DNA of 64,000 nucleotides from Halobacillus karajensis (lineage in GTDB: Bacteria > Bacillota > Bacilli > Bacillales > Halobacillaceae). Shown one piece after another: positions 7,995 through 17,251 of the stretch; position 1 is the first letter of the stretch, and each line of letters opens with the position of its first letter. The stretch spans positions 360,875 to 424,874 of the forward strand of contig NZ_FNWW01000002.1 in the NCBI RefSeq assembly GCF_900108515.1, in the 5' to 3' direction. A model generated the notes under the pieces. It saw nothing but the letters and a program-made list of their open reading frames with translations, did no database searches and was not told where the DNA came from. The translations under genes were made by a program, and so were the position numbers.

Positions 7995-9575
7995 ATGATC
8001 AAAAAAACGAATAGGAGAACGAGAATTGACTGGATCACATTCAGCATCAGTGGAGGCTTTCTCGTATTATTTTTAGTGATGTCTCTATTGAATAAAGAAC
8101 TGATGGGAGAATGGATCTCAAGCTCGTTCGACTTTTCTGTTACATTCTTTGGAGCCTTTTGGCAAGTGCTACTGCTCGCTACATTCGTAGTCGGAGTCTG
8201 GTTAGCATTATCGACATATGGAAAAGTGAAATTAGGGAAAATGGATCGACCAGAAAATGGCTGGTTCCGCTGGGTCTCGATGATTCTTTGTACATTGCTG
8301 GCAAGTGGCGGTGTTTTCTGGGCTGCCGGGGAACCTATTTATCATTTCTTAACAACGCCTCCACTTTTTGATGAGGAGATGACAAGTGCCCAGGCAGTCG
8401 TACCTGGTTTAGCCCAAAGTTTTTTCCATTGGGGATTTACCGCGTGGGCTTGTTTAGGTACGGTAGCTACCATTGTACTTATGTATGCTCACTACCATAA
8501 AGGGTATCCTCTAAAACCACGGGCGATTTTGTATCCGATGGTAGGGAAGAAGATTTTCAATAAGAAAAGTTTCATCGGAGCTACGGCCGATATTGTTTCT
8601 GTAATTGCAGTAGCGGCAGGTACCATTGGACCCATCGGCTTTCTAGGCTTACAAGTCGGTTATGCTCTTAATTATTTATTCAATATCCCCGATACTATTT
8701 TCACCCAGTCACTGGTGATTATTTTTCTTATAACGATTGCTGCCATTTCTGCGGCTTCAGGAGTGGATAAAGGTATTCAACTTCTCAGTCGTCTAAACGT
8801 CGGATTTGCAGTAGCACTTATGATCGGGATGCTGATCCTAGGACCAACCTTGTTCATCATTGATTCATTTATCGGTGCGGAAGCCTTTCAAATTCAGAAC
8901 TTCCTTCGTATGAGTCTTTATCGCCAAGATAGTAGCTGGCTTGGTTATTGGACCGTGTTCTTCTGGGGATGGTTCCTTGGTTTCGGACCGGCTATGGCGA
9001 TGTTCATTAGTCGTATCTCTAGAGGACGTACAATTCGGGAGTTGATTCTAGCAGTAGCGATCATTGCTCCGATTGTTAGTAATTTCTGGTTTGCGGTTGT
9101 AGGAGGATCTGGTTTGTTTTATGAACTTGAATCACCTGGAGCTGTCTCAACTGCCTTGAATGAAACAGGAATGCCCGCCGCCGTCATGGCGATTATGGAA
9201 CAAGTGCCGTTCGGCATGGTAATGGCAGCAGGTTTTTTAATTGTTACGGTCATTTTCGTCGCCACCACAGCCGACTCGATGTCGTATTCTGTTGCTGTCA
9301 TGATTACAGGCGATACTCATCCGCCTCGTGTCCTTCGTGTGTTTTGGGCACTGCTGTTTGGAGGAATCGCTGCAACCCTTCTCGGTATTGGTGAAAGCAG
9401 TATTCAAACTCTCCAAAACTTCATCGTTGTTACTGCCGTTCCGGTTTCGTTGTTATTATTACCACCAGTATGGTTAGCACCGAAAGTCGCTAAACGGATG
9501 GCGAGGGAACAAGGACTTATTACTGAGAAAAGCGTTCCAGTATCAGATAAAGAAAAGGAATATAAAATATCATAA
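7995..9575 (+). CDS. BCCT family transporter (betaine/carnitine/choline type)
   Basis: A 526-residue membrane protein with about 12 hydrophobic helices. The family is recognised from GEPIYHF near residue 118 and ARISRGRTIRE-type loop (FISRISRGRTIREL, near residue 335). BCCT proteins import compatible solutes such as glycine betaine by Na+ coupling, or exchange carnitine; this fits a salt-tolerant host. The aromatic box of betaine carriers, WWxxW, reads WFLGF here, so the substrate may not be glycine betaine. AGGAGG sits 7 bases before the ATG. The hydrophilic C-terminal tail (about 35 residues) could be an osmosensing element. It is monocistronic and followed by a strong terminator. Confidence 0.85.
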   Translation: MIKKTNRRTRIDWITFSISGGFLVLFLVMSLLNKELMGEWISSSFDFSVTFFGAFWQVLLLATFVVGVWLALSTYGKVKLGKMDRPENGWFRWVSMILCTLLASGGVFWAAGEPIYHFLTTPPLFDEEMTSAQAVVPGLAQSFFHWGFTAWACLGTVATIVLMYAHYHKGYPLKPRAILYPMVGKKIFNKKSFIGATADIVSVIAVAAGTIGPIGFLGLQVGYALNYLFNIPDTIFTQSLVIIFLITIAAISAASGVDKGIQLLSRLNVGFAVALMIGMLILGPTLFIIDSFIGAEAFQIQNFLRMSLYRQDSSWLGYWTVFFWGWFLGFGPAMAMFISRISRGRTIRELILAVAIIAPIVSNFWFAVVGGSGLFYELESPGAVSTALNETGMPAAVMAIMEQVPFGMVMAAGFLIVTVIFVATTADSMSYSVAVMITGDTHPPRVLRVFWALLFGGIAATLLGIGESSIQTLQNFIVVTAVPVSLLLLPPVWLAPKVAKRMAREQGLITEKSVPVSDKEKEYKIS

Positions 9576-9582
9576 ATGATGG

Positions 9583-9618
9583 AAAGCCGCTTTCTTTAGA
9601 ATAGAAAAGCGGCTTTTT
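9583..9618 (+). terminator. Terminator of the BCCT gene
   Basis: AAAGCCGCTTTC (9583-9594) pairs with GAAAAGCGGCTTT (9604-9616), followed by T residues. Confidence 0.9.
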
Positions 9619-9860
9619 AGGGTAACACCTTAAGTTAAACGGTATCTATCGCGCCGAACACTTGGCACACAAATTTGAATGTGAGACCAGCCAGTATGAA
9701 AAAGGAAGTTATATTTGGTAGGCTTAAATTTCAGGTCATTAAAAATGGCTGTTAGTTGGAGATCATCTCTATTTTTATATAAAACTTCTCATAGATTCAT
9801 GTTTCTATCATCTCCTATAAGGGAAGGTGTTTTCATATCACCGGTTACTTAGGAGGAAGC

Positions 9861-10208
9861 ATGATGACTAACGAATCTATAGAAACATTTCACATCGCAG
9901 ACTTCAACGATTTTACCCGTGTCTGCGTGGAAAACGATGGTCTGGCTTTTCCGGAGCTTAAAAAGATAATGGAGGATTATATCTTAAGTCAGGATACCAT
10001 GGAGTTTAAAGAGTGTTGGATCAGGGATGAGCAGGTGGAACAAGGAGAGGTAAGAACTGTTCTGGTCAATTTCTTGGATACGAATCCAAATTATTTCATA
10101 CGCCTGCGGGGTTCTAAAAATAAAGATAATGATCAAGTGTTGACTATGAAAGTGGATGCCGTTGACTTGAATACAGAAGAAGTCGTTTATGAACGGCAAT
10201 TAGCGTAA
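9861..10208 (+). CDS. Conserved-looking small cytoplasmic protein, unknown function
   Basis: A 115-residue acidic soluble protein without signal or membrane segment. TAGGAGGAAGC lies just before a double ATG at 9861/9864, so either Met may be used. The sequence alternates predicted strands and a helix but shows no motif I recognise. It is a single gene between two terminators, convergent with the DJ-1/PfpI gene. Confidence 0.6.
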   Translation: MMTNESIETFHIADFNDFTRVCVENDGLAFPELKKIMEDYILSQDTMEFKECWIRDEQVEQGEVRTVLVNFLDTNPNYFIRLRGSKNKDNDQVLTMKVDAVDLNTEEVVYERQLA

Positions 10209-10250
10209 AGAAAGAAGGCACCAGCTTGTGAGCTGGTGCCTTCTTTCTTT
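10207..10250. terminator. Bidirectional terminator with 20-bp stem
   Basis: A perfect 20-base-pair stem (10207-10226 with 10231-10250, core GGCACCAGCT/AGCTGGTGCC) around the loop TGTG. It serves both convergent genes. Confidence 0.92.
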
Positions 10251-10254
10251 ATAT

Positions 10255-10824
10255 TTATGAATTTACGGTTGTCCCTTTTACCTGCTTGATGAACTCTTTC
10301 ATAATCGATGGCAGGTCCGGCCAGGCGTGACCAGAAACAAGATTGTTATCCACATAATTCATCTCATCTATATATTCCGCACCGATACTCTCTACTTCTG
10401 GGCGGCAAGCGTGGTAGGCAGTCAATTTACGGCCTTTTACAATGTCTGCAATCGTAGTTAAAACAAGGCTTCCGTGACACATGACTGCTATCGGCTTCTC
10501 TGCAATGAAGAAATGGCTGATGAGTCCGGGAAGGTCACCGTGCATGCGAATGTGCTCGGGAGCACGGCCGCCTGGGATGATCAGAGCGTCGTAATCATTC
10601 GGATCGACATCTTCAAATCTTTTGTCGGCCTCGATCATGTAGCCTCTTTTCTCGGTGTACGTCTCCCAATCTTCGAAATCATGAATAACCGTATTCAGCT
10701 TTTTCTGGTGAGGAGCAGCGATATCGACTTCAAATCCTTCCTCCAAACAACGAAAATAGGGGTAATACACTTCCAAAGCTTCGACAGCATCTCCAGTTAC
10801 AATCAATACTTTTTTTACAGACAT
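10255..10824 (-). CDS. DJ-1/PfpI family protein
   Basis: A 189-residue protein of the class I glutamine amidotransferase-like fold. The nucleophile elbow is AVMCHGSLVL near residues 112-121 (Cys115), with the family loops LIIPGGRAPEHIR near residue 80 and the acidic residue in GDAVEALE near residue 15. Members act as proteases, chaperones or glyoxalase III/deglycases; the exact activity cannot be read here. GGAGGG is 6 bases before the ATG. A tyrosine-rich strand after the elbow (TAYHACRPEVESIGAEY) matches PfpI proteins of the YraA/YfkM type in general form. It is monocistronic. Confidence 0.85.
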   Translation of the reverse strand: MSVKKVLIVTGDAVEALEVYYPYFRCLEEGFEVDIAAPHQKKLNTVIHDFEDWETYTEKRGYMIEADKRFEDVDPNDYDALIIPGGRAPEHIRMHGDLPGLISHFFIAEKPIAVMCHGSLVLTTIADIVKGRKLTAYHACRPEVESIGAEYIDEMNYVDNNLVSGHAWPDLPSIMKEFIKQVKGTTVNS

Positions 10825-11320
10825 CTTATTCCCTCCTAAGTAGAATCACATCTACTATATTTCCCTAATAGGATCCAATATTAACCTCTTTATAAAATCT
10901 ATGATAAAAATGGAGGTTGATCAATTACAAATTAATTCTCCCTATAAGGCCGTTTTCTGGAAGACTTGATTCCGATATATTAATAAGAGTTGGGGCTACG
11001 GGAAACGGCTCGCCTTCCGTAAGGCTAACTAGAGGAGGCAATCCATTAAGTTTTACACGTTCCGAAATGATAAAAAGGATTTTGGACTACAGGGACGAAT
11101 TTAATAAAATATGATCGTTATATTGGGATAAGGTGGGGTGTTTTTTGGAAGAGATGAAAGTTGGGATATCACAAGGTTGGCTAAGATTGCCTACCATTAA
11201 GATTAATAGGTGCCCTTCTCAGGTTACGGTCCTTTGCCTAAACGGAAGAGGGGATCGGGTTATTTACAAATCAGAATGAAAGTTCTCGATATCGGCTACG
11301 ATTTTAAAGGAGGTTAAACA
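10825..11320 (+). other. Intergenic stretch with two dubious short frames
   Basis: Two small frames are open here: 10917-11114 (TTG start, ribosome site too close) and 11145-11279 (TTG start after GGTGGGGTG, 44 residues, basic). Both have plausible amino acid composition but no family, so they are recorded only as possibilities, perhaps remnants. The last 30 bases carry the AAAGGAGG site of the VOC gene. Confidence 0.3.
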
Positions 11321-11674
11321 ATGAAAAGTCCCATTCAAAGGAAGGCGGGAGCCATCTTCATTCCAGTTAAGAACATTGAAAAAGCAAGGGATTGGTATTG
11401 TGATCTTTTGGGGATATCACCAAACCTTGACATTCAATTCGGGCACTTATACATCCTGCCGGTGGAAAATGTGGGGGTTATTTTGGATAGCAAAATATAC
11501 GAAGAAGGAAAAACGTTTGCGACACCCGCGTTTCATTTCAATACAAAGGACATCCATGCTTCCTATGAATATATGAACTCTAAAGGTGTGGAGGTTGTTA
11601 CCCCCATTCAACATGACCACTTTTTTACTTTTAAGGATCCTGATGGAAACCTATTGATGGTCTGTGAGTGTTAA
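11321..11674 (+). CDS. VOC family (glyoxalase/bleomycin resistance fold) protein
   Basis: A 117-residue vicinal-oxygen-chelate protein: a first beta-alpha unit (AIFIPVKNIEKARDWYCDLLG, seen as FIPVKNIEKARDWY) and a final FKDPDGNLLMVCEC. Such proteins are metal-dependent lyases, dioxygenases or ligand-binding resistance proteins; no specific reaction is evident. The gene at 57574-57942 is a clear paralogue sharing the MKSPI start, the first unit and the HDHFF.FKDPDGN end. AAAGGAGG stands before the ATG. It looks monocistronic. Confidence 0.8.
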   Translation: MKSPIQRKAGAIFIPVKNIEKARDWYCDLLGISPNLDIQFGHLYILPVENVGVILDSKIYEEGKTFATPAFHFNTKDIHASYEYMNSKGVEVVTPIQHDHFFTFKDPDGNLLMVCEC

Positions 11675-11697
11675 TACCTTATATTTAGGTTTATGGC

Positions 11698-11718
11698 TAC
11701 GAGGGACCATTCCTCGTA
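11698..11718 (+). terminator. Weak hairpin after the VOC gene
   Basis: TACGAGG (11698-11704) pairs with CCTCGTA (11712-11718). The following sequence is only moderately T-rich. Confidence 0.4.
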
Positions 11719-11863
11719 TACTTGTGGTTTTAAAGCCAACACAGTCTTCCTACCATCATGAACCTCTCATTCCCTCGAAGCTAAGGAGTCAGAGAATAAG
11801 GGAGCTTACATAAAGCTTAACCGATTCTTATAATTGTAAAAGTAAAGGTGGGAGAGATCTTTC

Positions 11864-12570
11864 ATGTACCGAATAGCCGTAATAACAGACATCCATGGAA
11901 ATATTTATGCGCTGAGATCGGCACTGGAGGATATTCGAAGAAAGAAAGTGGATGCCATCTACTGCCTGGGGGATATGATCGGAATGGGCCCCTTTTCAAA
12001 TCAGGTTTGTGAAACCCTCTTCTCCCACGAAAACGTACAGTTGGTCACCGGAAATCATGATGAAGCAGTAATGGCCCTTATTAAAGGATCTGTATATCCT
12101 AAGAGCAGAGAAAAGGTGAAGGCCCATCATCAGTGGATTGCTGATCGCTTGACATCTGAATATAAAAAAGCCATCTCTAGACTTTCGCGTTTTCTTACGA
12201 CAAATGTGGCTGGATGGATATTTTATTTCGCTCTAACTTAGATGGATATATGCCGAGTTCTGTGGTCTGCTTTGGTCATGACCATGATGTGCACCATTTT
12301 TCAATAAATGACAGGACTTTTTTTGATCCAGGATCCCTCGGGTGTTACCCCAAACCATATGCCCGATATGGAATAATCGATGTATACACAGAAGGGTACA
12401 AGATCTATAAACAGCAGTGTCCCTATCCCTTACATACATATTTACAGGAAATGGACCGGTTTACGTTTCCAAGAAAAGAAGTAATGATGAAGATATTTAA
12501 AAAGAGCAGGAGGGAAAATGATGAACCCGCCGAAACACATCCTTTCAGCAGCCACTATTATTTTGAATGA
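11864..12570 (+). pseudogene. Metallophosphoesterase, broken by an internal deletion and frameshift
   Basis: Two overlapping frames together form one calcineurin-like phosphoesterase of the YfcE/DevT-like group. Frame one (11864-12241) has the metal motifs DIHGN near residue 9, GDMIGMGP near 37 and TGNHDE near 63. Frame two resumes with VCFGHDHDVHHF, FFDPGSLGC and the normal C-terminus. In intact relatives about 25-35 residues, including another metal-binding His strand, separate the two pieces; here FLTTNVAGW passes almost directly to the SNLDGY segment in a shifted frame. The loss of a metal ligand region plus frameshift means the product is very probably inactive, unless the break is a sequencing error. 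The tail of frame two overlaps the NUDIX gene start. Confidence 0.75.
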
Positions 12571-12928
12571 AGAAAATAAAATTCTCTTAATCAAAGGACC
12601 GAAACGGGGATGGGAAATGCCCGGAGGACAAGTAGAGGAAAATGAATCATTGAAAGAAGCGGCTATTAGGGAAACAAAAGAAGAGTGTGGATTAGAAATC
12701 GAGATTGTTAGGTTTTGTGGTATTTTTCAAAATGTCGAGCGATCCATTTGTAATACGTTATTTTTAGGGAAAGTAACAGGAGGAACATTGGAAACAACGG
12801 AAGAAGCCTTGGAAGTGGGATTTTTCCCTTTAAAAGAGGCCTGTGAAATGGTGACATGGGGAAATTTTTGGAAGAGAATTGAACATTGTCTAGATGAAAG
12901 GAAGCAGCCATTTTTTGTCGATTTCTAG
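12518..12928 (+). CDS. NUDIX hydrolase
   Basis: A 136-residue protein with a complete Nudix box, GxVEENESLKEAAIRETKEECGL, near residues 37-60: the Gly, the three Glu of REtkEEcG and the final hydrophobic residue are in place. Nudix enzymes cleave nucleoside diphosphates linked to another moiety, for example oxidised nucleotides, nucleotide sugars or mRNA caps; the substrate is not evident. AGGAGG precedes a double ATG (12518/12521). Its start lies inside the tail of the broken phosphoesterase gene, so both probably formed one operon. Confidence 0.85.
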   Translation: MMNPPKHILSAATIILNEENKILLIKGPKRGWEMPGGQVEENESLKEAAIRETKEECGLEIEIVRFCGIFQNVERSICNTLFLGKVTGGTLETTEEALEVGFFPLKEACEMVTWGNFWKRIEHCLDERKQPFFVDF

Positions 12929-12952
12929 GTTGTCTATTTTAAACAGAAAGTG

Positions 12953-12975
12953 GGGGACTTCCAAAAGAAGTCCCC
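12953..12975. terminator. Hairpin between convergent NUDIX and nitroreductase genes
   Basis: GGGGACTT (12953-12960) pairs with AAGTCCCC (12968-12975). No T-run on either side, so its strength as terminator is uncertain. Confidence 0.5.
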
Positions 12976-12986
12976 TCGCCTATTCT

Positions 12987-13658
12987 TTAGACCCATTTCA
13001 CAACATCATTAAAGGGACGTCGAGATTTCTCTGATTGCTCATTTGCTCGATATCCGAAGGCACACATGACAGATATGCTGAAACTTCCGTCCTCTAGAAG
13101 TCCCTCTTCCTCAAGAAGCTGATTCATTTTTTCCATATTGAATCCTTCGATAGGACAGGAATCAATGCCGATTTCCGCTGCTGCTGTCATCATGTTTGCA
13201 AGCGCAATGTAAGATTGTTTGCCTGCCCAGTCCATTAATGGGCGTTCACCGTCAAGGAGTTTAAAGTCTTCTTTTTGGAACTCTTCGATACGACTTAAAT
13301 ATTTCTCTAAAAATTCATCAGGCAGTTGCATGGTGTTTTTAAAATGGTCTTGCAAGTATTGGGAATCGTATTGAGTGTCTTTTCTTGTCCGTGCAAGATA
13401 GATGACGAAATGACTGGCATCTGGGAGTTTTCCGTATGCTCCCCATGCTGTATCTTTAATTTTTTTCCGGAGCTCCGGGCTTTGAATGACAAGGAAACGC
13501 CAAGGTTCAAAACCGAACGAACTTGGGGATAAACGACCGACTTCTAATATAAAGCGGAAGTCGTCTTCCGGAATCGTTTTGTTTGGATCAAATTGTTTAG
13601 TGGCGTGTCTGAACTTGGCTGCTTCTAAAATTTTCTGCTTTTTGGCTTCTTTATTCAT
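12987..13658 (-). CDS. Nitroreductase family NAD(P)H flavoprotein
   Basis: The start was set to the ATG at 13658 (223 residues), which has GAGGAGG 9 bases upstream; a longer frame begins with MYIAMRR and has no site. FMN-binding signatures are the R-HATKQF start, LSPSSFGFEPWRF near residue 47, and IDSCPIEGF near residue 156. Members reduce nitro-aromatics, quinones or flavins using NAD(P)H and FMN as a homodimer. The best resemblance is to the NfsB/YdgI-like group of about 220 residues. Physiological substrate unknown; monocistronic. Confidence 0.85.
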   Translation of the reverse strand: MNKEAKKQKILEAAKFRHATKQFDPNKTIPEDDFRFILEVGRLSPSSFGFEPWRFLVIQSPELRKKIKDTAWGAYGKLPDASHFVIYLARTRKDTQYDSQYLQDHFKNTMQLPDEFLEKYLSRIEEFQKEDFKLLDGERPLMDWAGKQSYIALANMMTAAAEIGIDSCPIEGFNMEKMNQLLEEEGLLEDGSFSISVMCAFGYRANEQSEKSRRPFNDVVKWV

Positions 13659-13736
13659 TATGGGTTTCCTCCTCATAGCAATATACAAGGGTAATATACC
13701 ATAGAGGAGGAAGGTTATTCATGGACTTTGCCTGAA

Positions 13737-14375
13737 TTACAGAGCTTCCTGGTAAGCCTCTTCTCCTGAAGGGTGTAAACGATAATAAATCGGATAGGCT
13801 CGTGTGTAAATGAATTGGATTACAGGTCCTAAAAAAATCATAGGAGCGATTGTTCCAAGGCCTACAGGCCCGCCAATGATAAGCGCGAGACTAGTCATAA
13901 TTATCGCAACCACTGTTTGACCTGTCTGCAAACTTAATCGGAATCTTGAACTTACAGCGAGAAAAAGTTGGTCAACCGGTGCTCTAGGGAATTGGGGAAG
14001 AATATAAATCGCAACACCCATCCCAATAAAGGCCACTCCTGCGAGCAGTGTAGTGATTTGTAACATAAATGGAGCTGTTGATAAATCCACGTTTACAAAT
14101 ACAAATTCAAGCCAAAAGTCTAATATTAAGCTTTCAAAAACGACAGGAATGACAGCCTTCGTTTCAGGCAATGCCTTCATTAATTTTGCATTAATAAAAA
14201 TGATGATTAATTGAAAGGCCGCGTACCAGAAACCGACTGTATAACCAAGGTGATCCGTCACACCTATAAAAAAAGATGTCCAGAATCCTGCGCCTAACGT
14301 AGCATTAATAAGAAGGGCGACACCAAAAAAATTGATGAACATCCCAATCAGATAAACCGTGGCACGATAGAACAT
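13737..14375 (-). CDS. YczE/YyaS/YitT-like membrane protein
   Basis: A 212-residue protein with five or six hydrophobic helices. The GxALxxxAxLGxG(F)W start (GVALLINATLGAGFWTSFF) and the RAPVDQL loop fit the YczE family, which is found in Bacillus near surfactin genes and elsewhere. Its function is not established; it is an inner membrane protein, maybe a transporter or regulator. GGAAAGGAGG stands before the ATG. It lies between the nitroreductase and ABC-F genes on the same strand but has its own spacing of about 80 and 130 bases. Confidence 0.7.
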   Translation of the reverse strand: MFYRATVYLIGMFINFFGVALLINATLGAGFWTSFFIGVTDHLGYTVGFWYAAFQLIIIFINAKLMKALPETKAVIPVVFESLILDFWLEFVFVNVDLSTAPFMLQITTLLAGVAFIGMGVAIYILPQFPRAPVDQLFLAVSSRFRLSLQTGQTVVAIIMTSLALIIGGPVGLGTIAPMIFLGPVIQFIYTRAYPIYYRLHPSGEEAYQEAL

Positions 14376-14480
14376 GACAAGGCCTCCTTTCCATAAAAAA
14401 TAAAATCAAGATGTGCTTTAAATGGTGATCATATTTTATTAGCGATTGTTCTATGGGTCAAACAAAAAAATTTGGAAAGA

Positions 14481-14506
14481 AAAAAGACCCCGCTTGGCGG
14501 GGATCT
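14481..14506 (-). terminator. Terminator of the ABC-F gene
   Basis: On the minus strand GATCCCCGC pairs with GCGGGGTC around CCAA, followed by TTTTTTC. Confidence 0.85.
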
Positions 14507-14512
14507 TATAAA

Positions 14513-16069
14513 TCAAAAAACTTTAGTTGTCCAATCTTCACAGTTCCACACATCTGTAACCACGTCTTTATAAAAGTCAGGTTCGTGGGAGATGAGGAGA
14601 ACACTTCCCTTATATTCTTTTAAGGCACGCTTCAGTTCAGCTTTTGCATCGACATCCAAATGGTTTGTCGGTTCATCAAGTACGAGTAAGTTGGTTTCCT
14701 TATTGATCAATTTACAAAGTCGGACTTTGGCTTTTTCGCCACCACTCAAAACTTGAACCTTACTTTCAATATGTTTCCGTGTCAATCCACATTTGGCTAA
14801 AGCAGCACGGACTTCGTATTGCGTAAAGTGACGAAATTCTTCCCATATTTCTTCAATACACGTATGGTCACTGATCTCCTTTAATTCTTGTTCGAAATAA
14901 CCGATATGCAAATGTTCACCAAGCTGGACAGACCCTGATACAGGAGGGATTTCCCCCAGTATACTTTTTAATAAGGTCGTTTTACCAATTCCATTTGCGC
15001 CTGACAGGGCAATTTTTTGCCCTCGCTCCATTGATAGATTGAGCGGGCGTGAGAGCGGATCGTCATAGCCGATGGTCAGGTCCTTGGTCTCAAATAGATA
15101 TTTCCCGGGAGTACGGGCCCGTTTAAAGTTGAATTGAGGTTTTGGCTTTTCACTATCCAATTCAATGATGTCCATTTTGTCAAGTTTTTTCTGACGGCTC
15201 ATCGCCATTTTACTGGTAGCTGCATTTGCTTTATTTCTTGCGACGAAGTCTTTCAGGTTTGCAATTTCTTTTTGCTGCTTTTTATACGCGGCTTCTAATT
15301 GCTGTTTCTTCATATCATAAACACGAAGAAATTCGTCATAATCCCCTGGATAACGGCTTAATTCTTGATTTTCCATGTGATAAATTAAGTTGACTACACT
15401 GTTTAGGAATGGGATGTCATGCGAAATGAGAATGAACGCGTTCTCGTATTCCTGAAGGTATGTGCGCAGCCATTCTATGTGCTCTACATCGAGGTAGTTG
15501 GTGGGTTCATCGAGAAGCAAAATGTCCGGTTTCTCTAATAATAGCTTCGCAAGCAGAACCTTCGTTCGTTGTCCCCCGCTCAATTCGTAGACTTCACGGC
15601 TGAGGCCGATTTCATTAAGACCAAGACCATTTGCTACTTCTTCGATTTTAGCGTCAATCGTGTAGAAGTCATTATTCGTAAGCATATCCTGAAGAACTCC
15701 TGTTTCCTCTAATAATTCTTGAAGTTCGTCAGGGTCTACTTCTCCCATTTTGCCAAAAAGATCATTCATTTCCTGCTCCATTTCAAATAAATACTGAAAA
15801 GCAGTCCTTAGGACATCACGTATAGTCATGCCCTGTTTCAAGTCTGCATGCTGGTCCAGATACCCAATTCTAATCCGTTTGGACCAGGTGATGTTACCGG
15901 CATCCGGCTCCAGTTTGCCTGTAATAATATTCATAAACGTCGACTTGCCTTCACCATTAGCACCGATCAAGCCGATGTGTTCACCTTTTAATAAACGAAA
16001 AGACACGTCATCAAAGATAGCTCGATCTCCAAACCCGTGGCTTAGTTTTTTTACTGTGAGTAAGCTCAT
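14513..16069 (-). CDS. yfmM: ABC-F family ATPase, YfmM type
   Basis: A 518-residue cytoplasmic protein with two ABC domains and no membrane segment. Walker A sites are GANGEGKST (about residue 36) and GANGIGKTT (about 353); signature motifs are LSGGQRTKV and LSGGEKAKV; Walker B sites are LLLDEPTNYLD and LVLDEPTNHLD. The linker between the domains (AAYKKQQKEIANLKDFVARNKA..KMAMSRQKKLDKM) is the P-site tRNA interaction motif of translational ABC-F factors. Length and end (CEDWTTKVF) match Bacillus YfmM. Such proteins act on stalled ribosomes or protect them from antibiotics. The start was placed at ATG 16069 after AAAAGG. Confidence 0.88.
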   Translation of the reverse strand: MSLLTVKKLSHGFGDRAIFDDVSFRLLKGEHIGLIGANGEGKSTFMNIITGKLEPDAGNITWSKRIRIGYLDQHADLKQGMTIRDVLRTAFQYLFEMEQEMNDLFGKMGEVDPDELQELLEETGVLQDMLTNNDFYTIDAKIEEVANGLGLNEIGLSREVYELSGGQRTKVLLAKLLLEKPDILLLDEPTNYLDVEHIEWLRTYLQEYENAFILISHDIPFLNSVVNLIYHMENQELSRYPGDYDEFLRVYDMKKQQLEAAYKKQQKEIANLKDFVARNKANAATSKMAMSRQKKLDKMDIIELDSEKPKPQFNFKRARTPGKYLFETKDLTIGYDDPLSRPLNLSMERGQKIALSGANGIGKTTLLKSILGEIPPVSGSVQLGEHLHIGYFEQELKEISDHTCIEEIWEEFRHFTQYEVRAALAKCGLTRKHIESKVQVLSGGEKAKVRLCKLINKETNLLVLDEPTNHLDVDAKAELKRALKEYKGSVLLISHEPDFYKDVVTDVWNCEDWTTKVF

Positions 16070-16177
16070 TATAGTTAACACCTTTTCTGTCAGTATATTT
16101 ATCCTACTATATTATATAGGGGAATGAAGGGAAACGATAGGGGAAAAGTAAGAAGAACAAATGAGAGGAGTGGGGAG

Positions 16178-17068
16178 ATGGCATATGATTGTATCATTAT
16201 AGGTGGAGGAATTGCAGGACTACAGGCAGGGATTATGCTTGGAAGATATAAGAGGAGTGTCCTGATCATTGACAGCGGTCATGGCCGCTCTTCGCTTTGT
16301 AAAAGGTATAACAATATTATTGGATTTCCAGAAGGCGTGAGTGGAGATGAATTACGTCTTAAAGGATGGAAGCAGGCCAAAACATTTGGTGCAGAGTTCT
16401 TACAATCTGAAGTCATCGACATACATAATCGGTTCCATGTTAAAACAAAGTGTGGAAGAACTTTCAAAGCCAGCACACTTCTTTTTGCTACGGGTCTTGA
16501 AGAAAGATTTCCTAATATTGCAGGAATCAAAGAATGCCTGGGGCTTTCTGTTTATGTTTGTCCAGATTGTGATGGCTATGAAATAGTGGACAAAAAAACT
16601 GTAGTCGTGGGGAGCGGGGATACGGGGGCCCATATGTCGCTAACCCTTAAATACTGGAATGATGAAATAACCTTCCTTAATCACGGTGGCAAAGAATTGT
16701 CGTTGGAGATGCAGGGGAGGCTTCGTAAAGAAAAAATAACCGTGCAGCAGGTAATTGCGGAACGGTTCGTACATTCAGAAGGCTGCCTCCAGAAGATTAT
16801 AACCAGAAGCGGTCTGGAAATAGAAGCGGATCATAGTTTTCTTGCATTTGGAGGGAATCGGGTGCAATCTGATCTTGCTGTACAACTTGGTGCCCATCAT
16901 AATGAAAAAGGACATTTACTTGTTGACCCACGTACAAGGATGACAAATGTCGATGGGGTATGGGCGTCTGGGGACATCGTCGATCATTCTCAGTTTGTAA
17001 CAACTGCTATGGGAGATGGGGCCCAGGCAGCGGTTTGGATTCACAAATGGTTGAAAGGGGAAGGCTGA
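16178..17068 (+). CDS. Thioredoxin-reductase-like FAD/NAD(P) oxidoreductase
   Basis: A 296-residue flavoprotein starting at ATG 16178 after GAGGAGTGGGGAG. FAD motif IIIGGGIAGLQAG lies at the N-terminus, the NAD(P) motif VVGSGDTGAHMS near residue 146, and ASGDIVDHSQFVTTAMGDGAQAA at the C-terminus. A CPDC pair (VCPDCDGYE, about residue 127) replaces the CATC of ordinary thioredoxin reductase, so the redox partner may differ. It probably transfers electrons to a small disulfide or other acceptor in the cytoplasm. It is divergent from the ABC-F gene with a short gap that must hold both promoters. Confidence 0.82.
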   Translation: MAYDCIIIGGGIAGLQAGIMLGRYKRSVLIIDSGHGRSSLCKRYNNIIGFPEGVSGDELRLKGWKQAKTFGAEFLQSEVIDIHNRFHVKTKCGRTFKASTLLFATGLEERFPNIAGIKECLGLSVYVCPDCDGYEIVDKKTVVVGSGDTGAHMSLTLKYWNDEITFLNHGGKELSLEMQGRLRKEKITVQQVIAERFVHSEGCLQKIITRSGLEIEADHSFLAFGGNRVQSDLAVQLGAHHNEKGHLLVDPRTRMTNVDGVWASGDIVDHSQFVTTAMGDGAQAAVWIHKWLKGEG

Positions 17069-17251
17069 TTTTTTGATTTCAACAGCCATGTGTAGGATAA
17101 TATAAGATATATCATTTGTACGTTCCTTGCTATATGTCCTGCTTAATCCACACTTATATGAGTTTGACTCATCCACTCTTCACTCAATCGCATAAAGACC
17201 AGGTCATACTTCATAAATTAGATTTAGTTCATAAGGAGAATCGAAACATTC

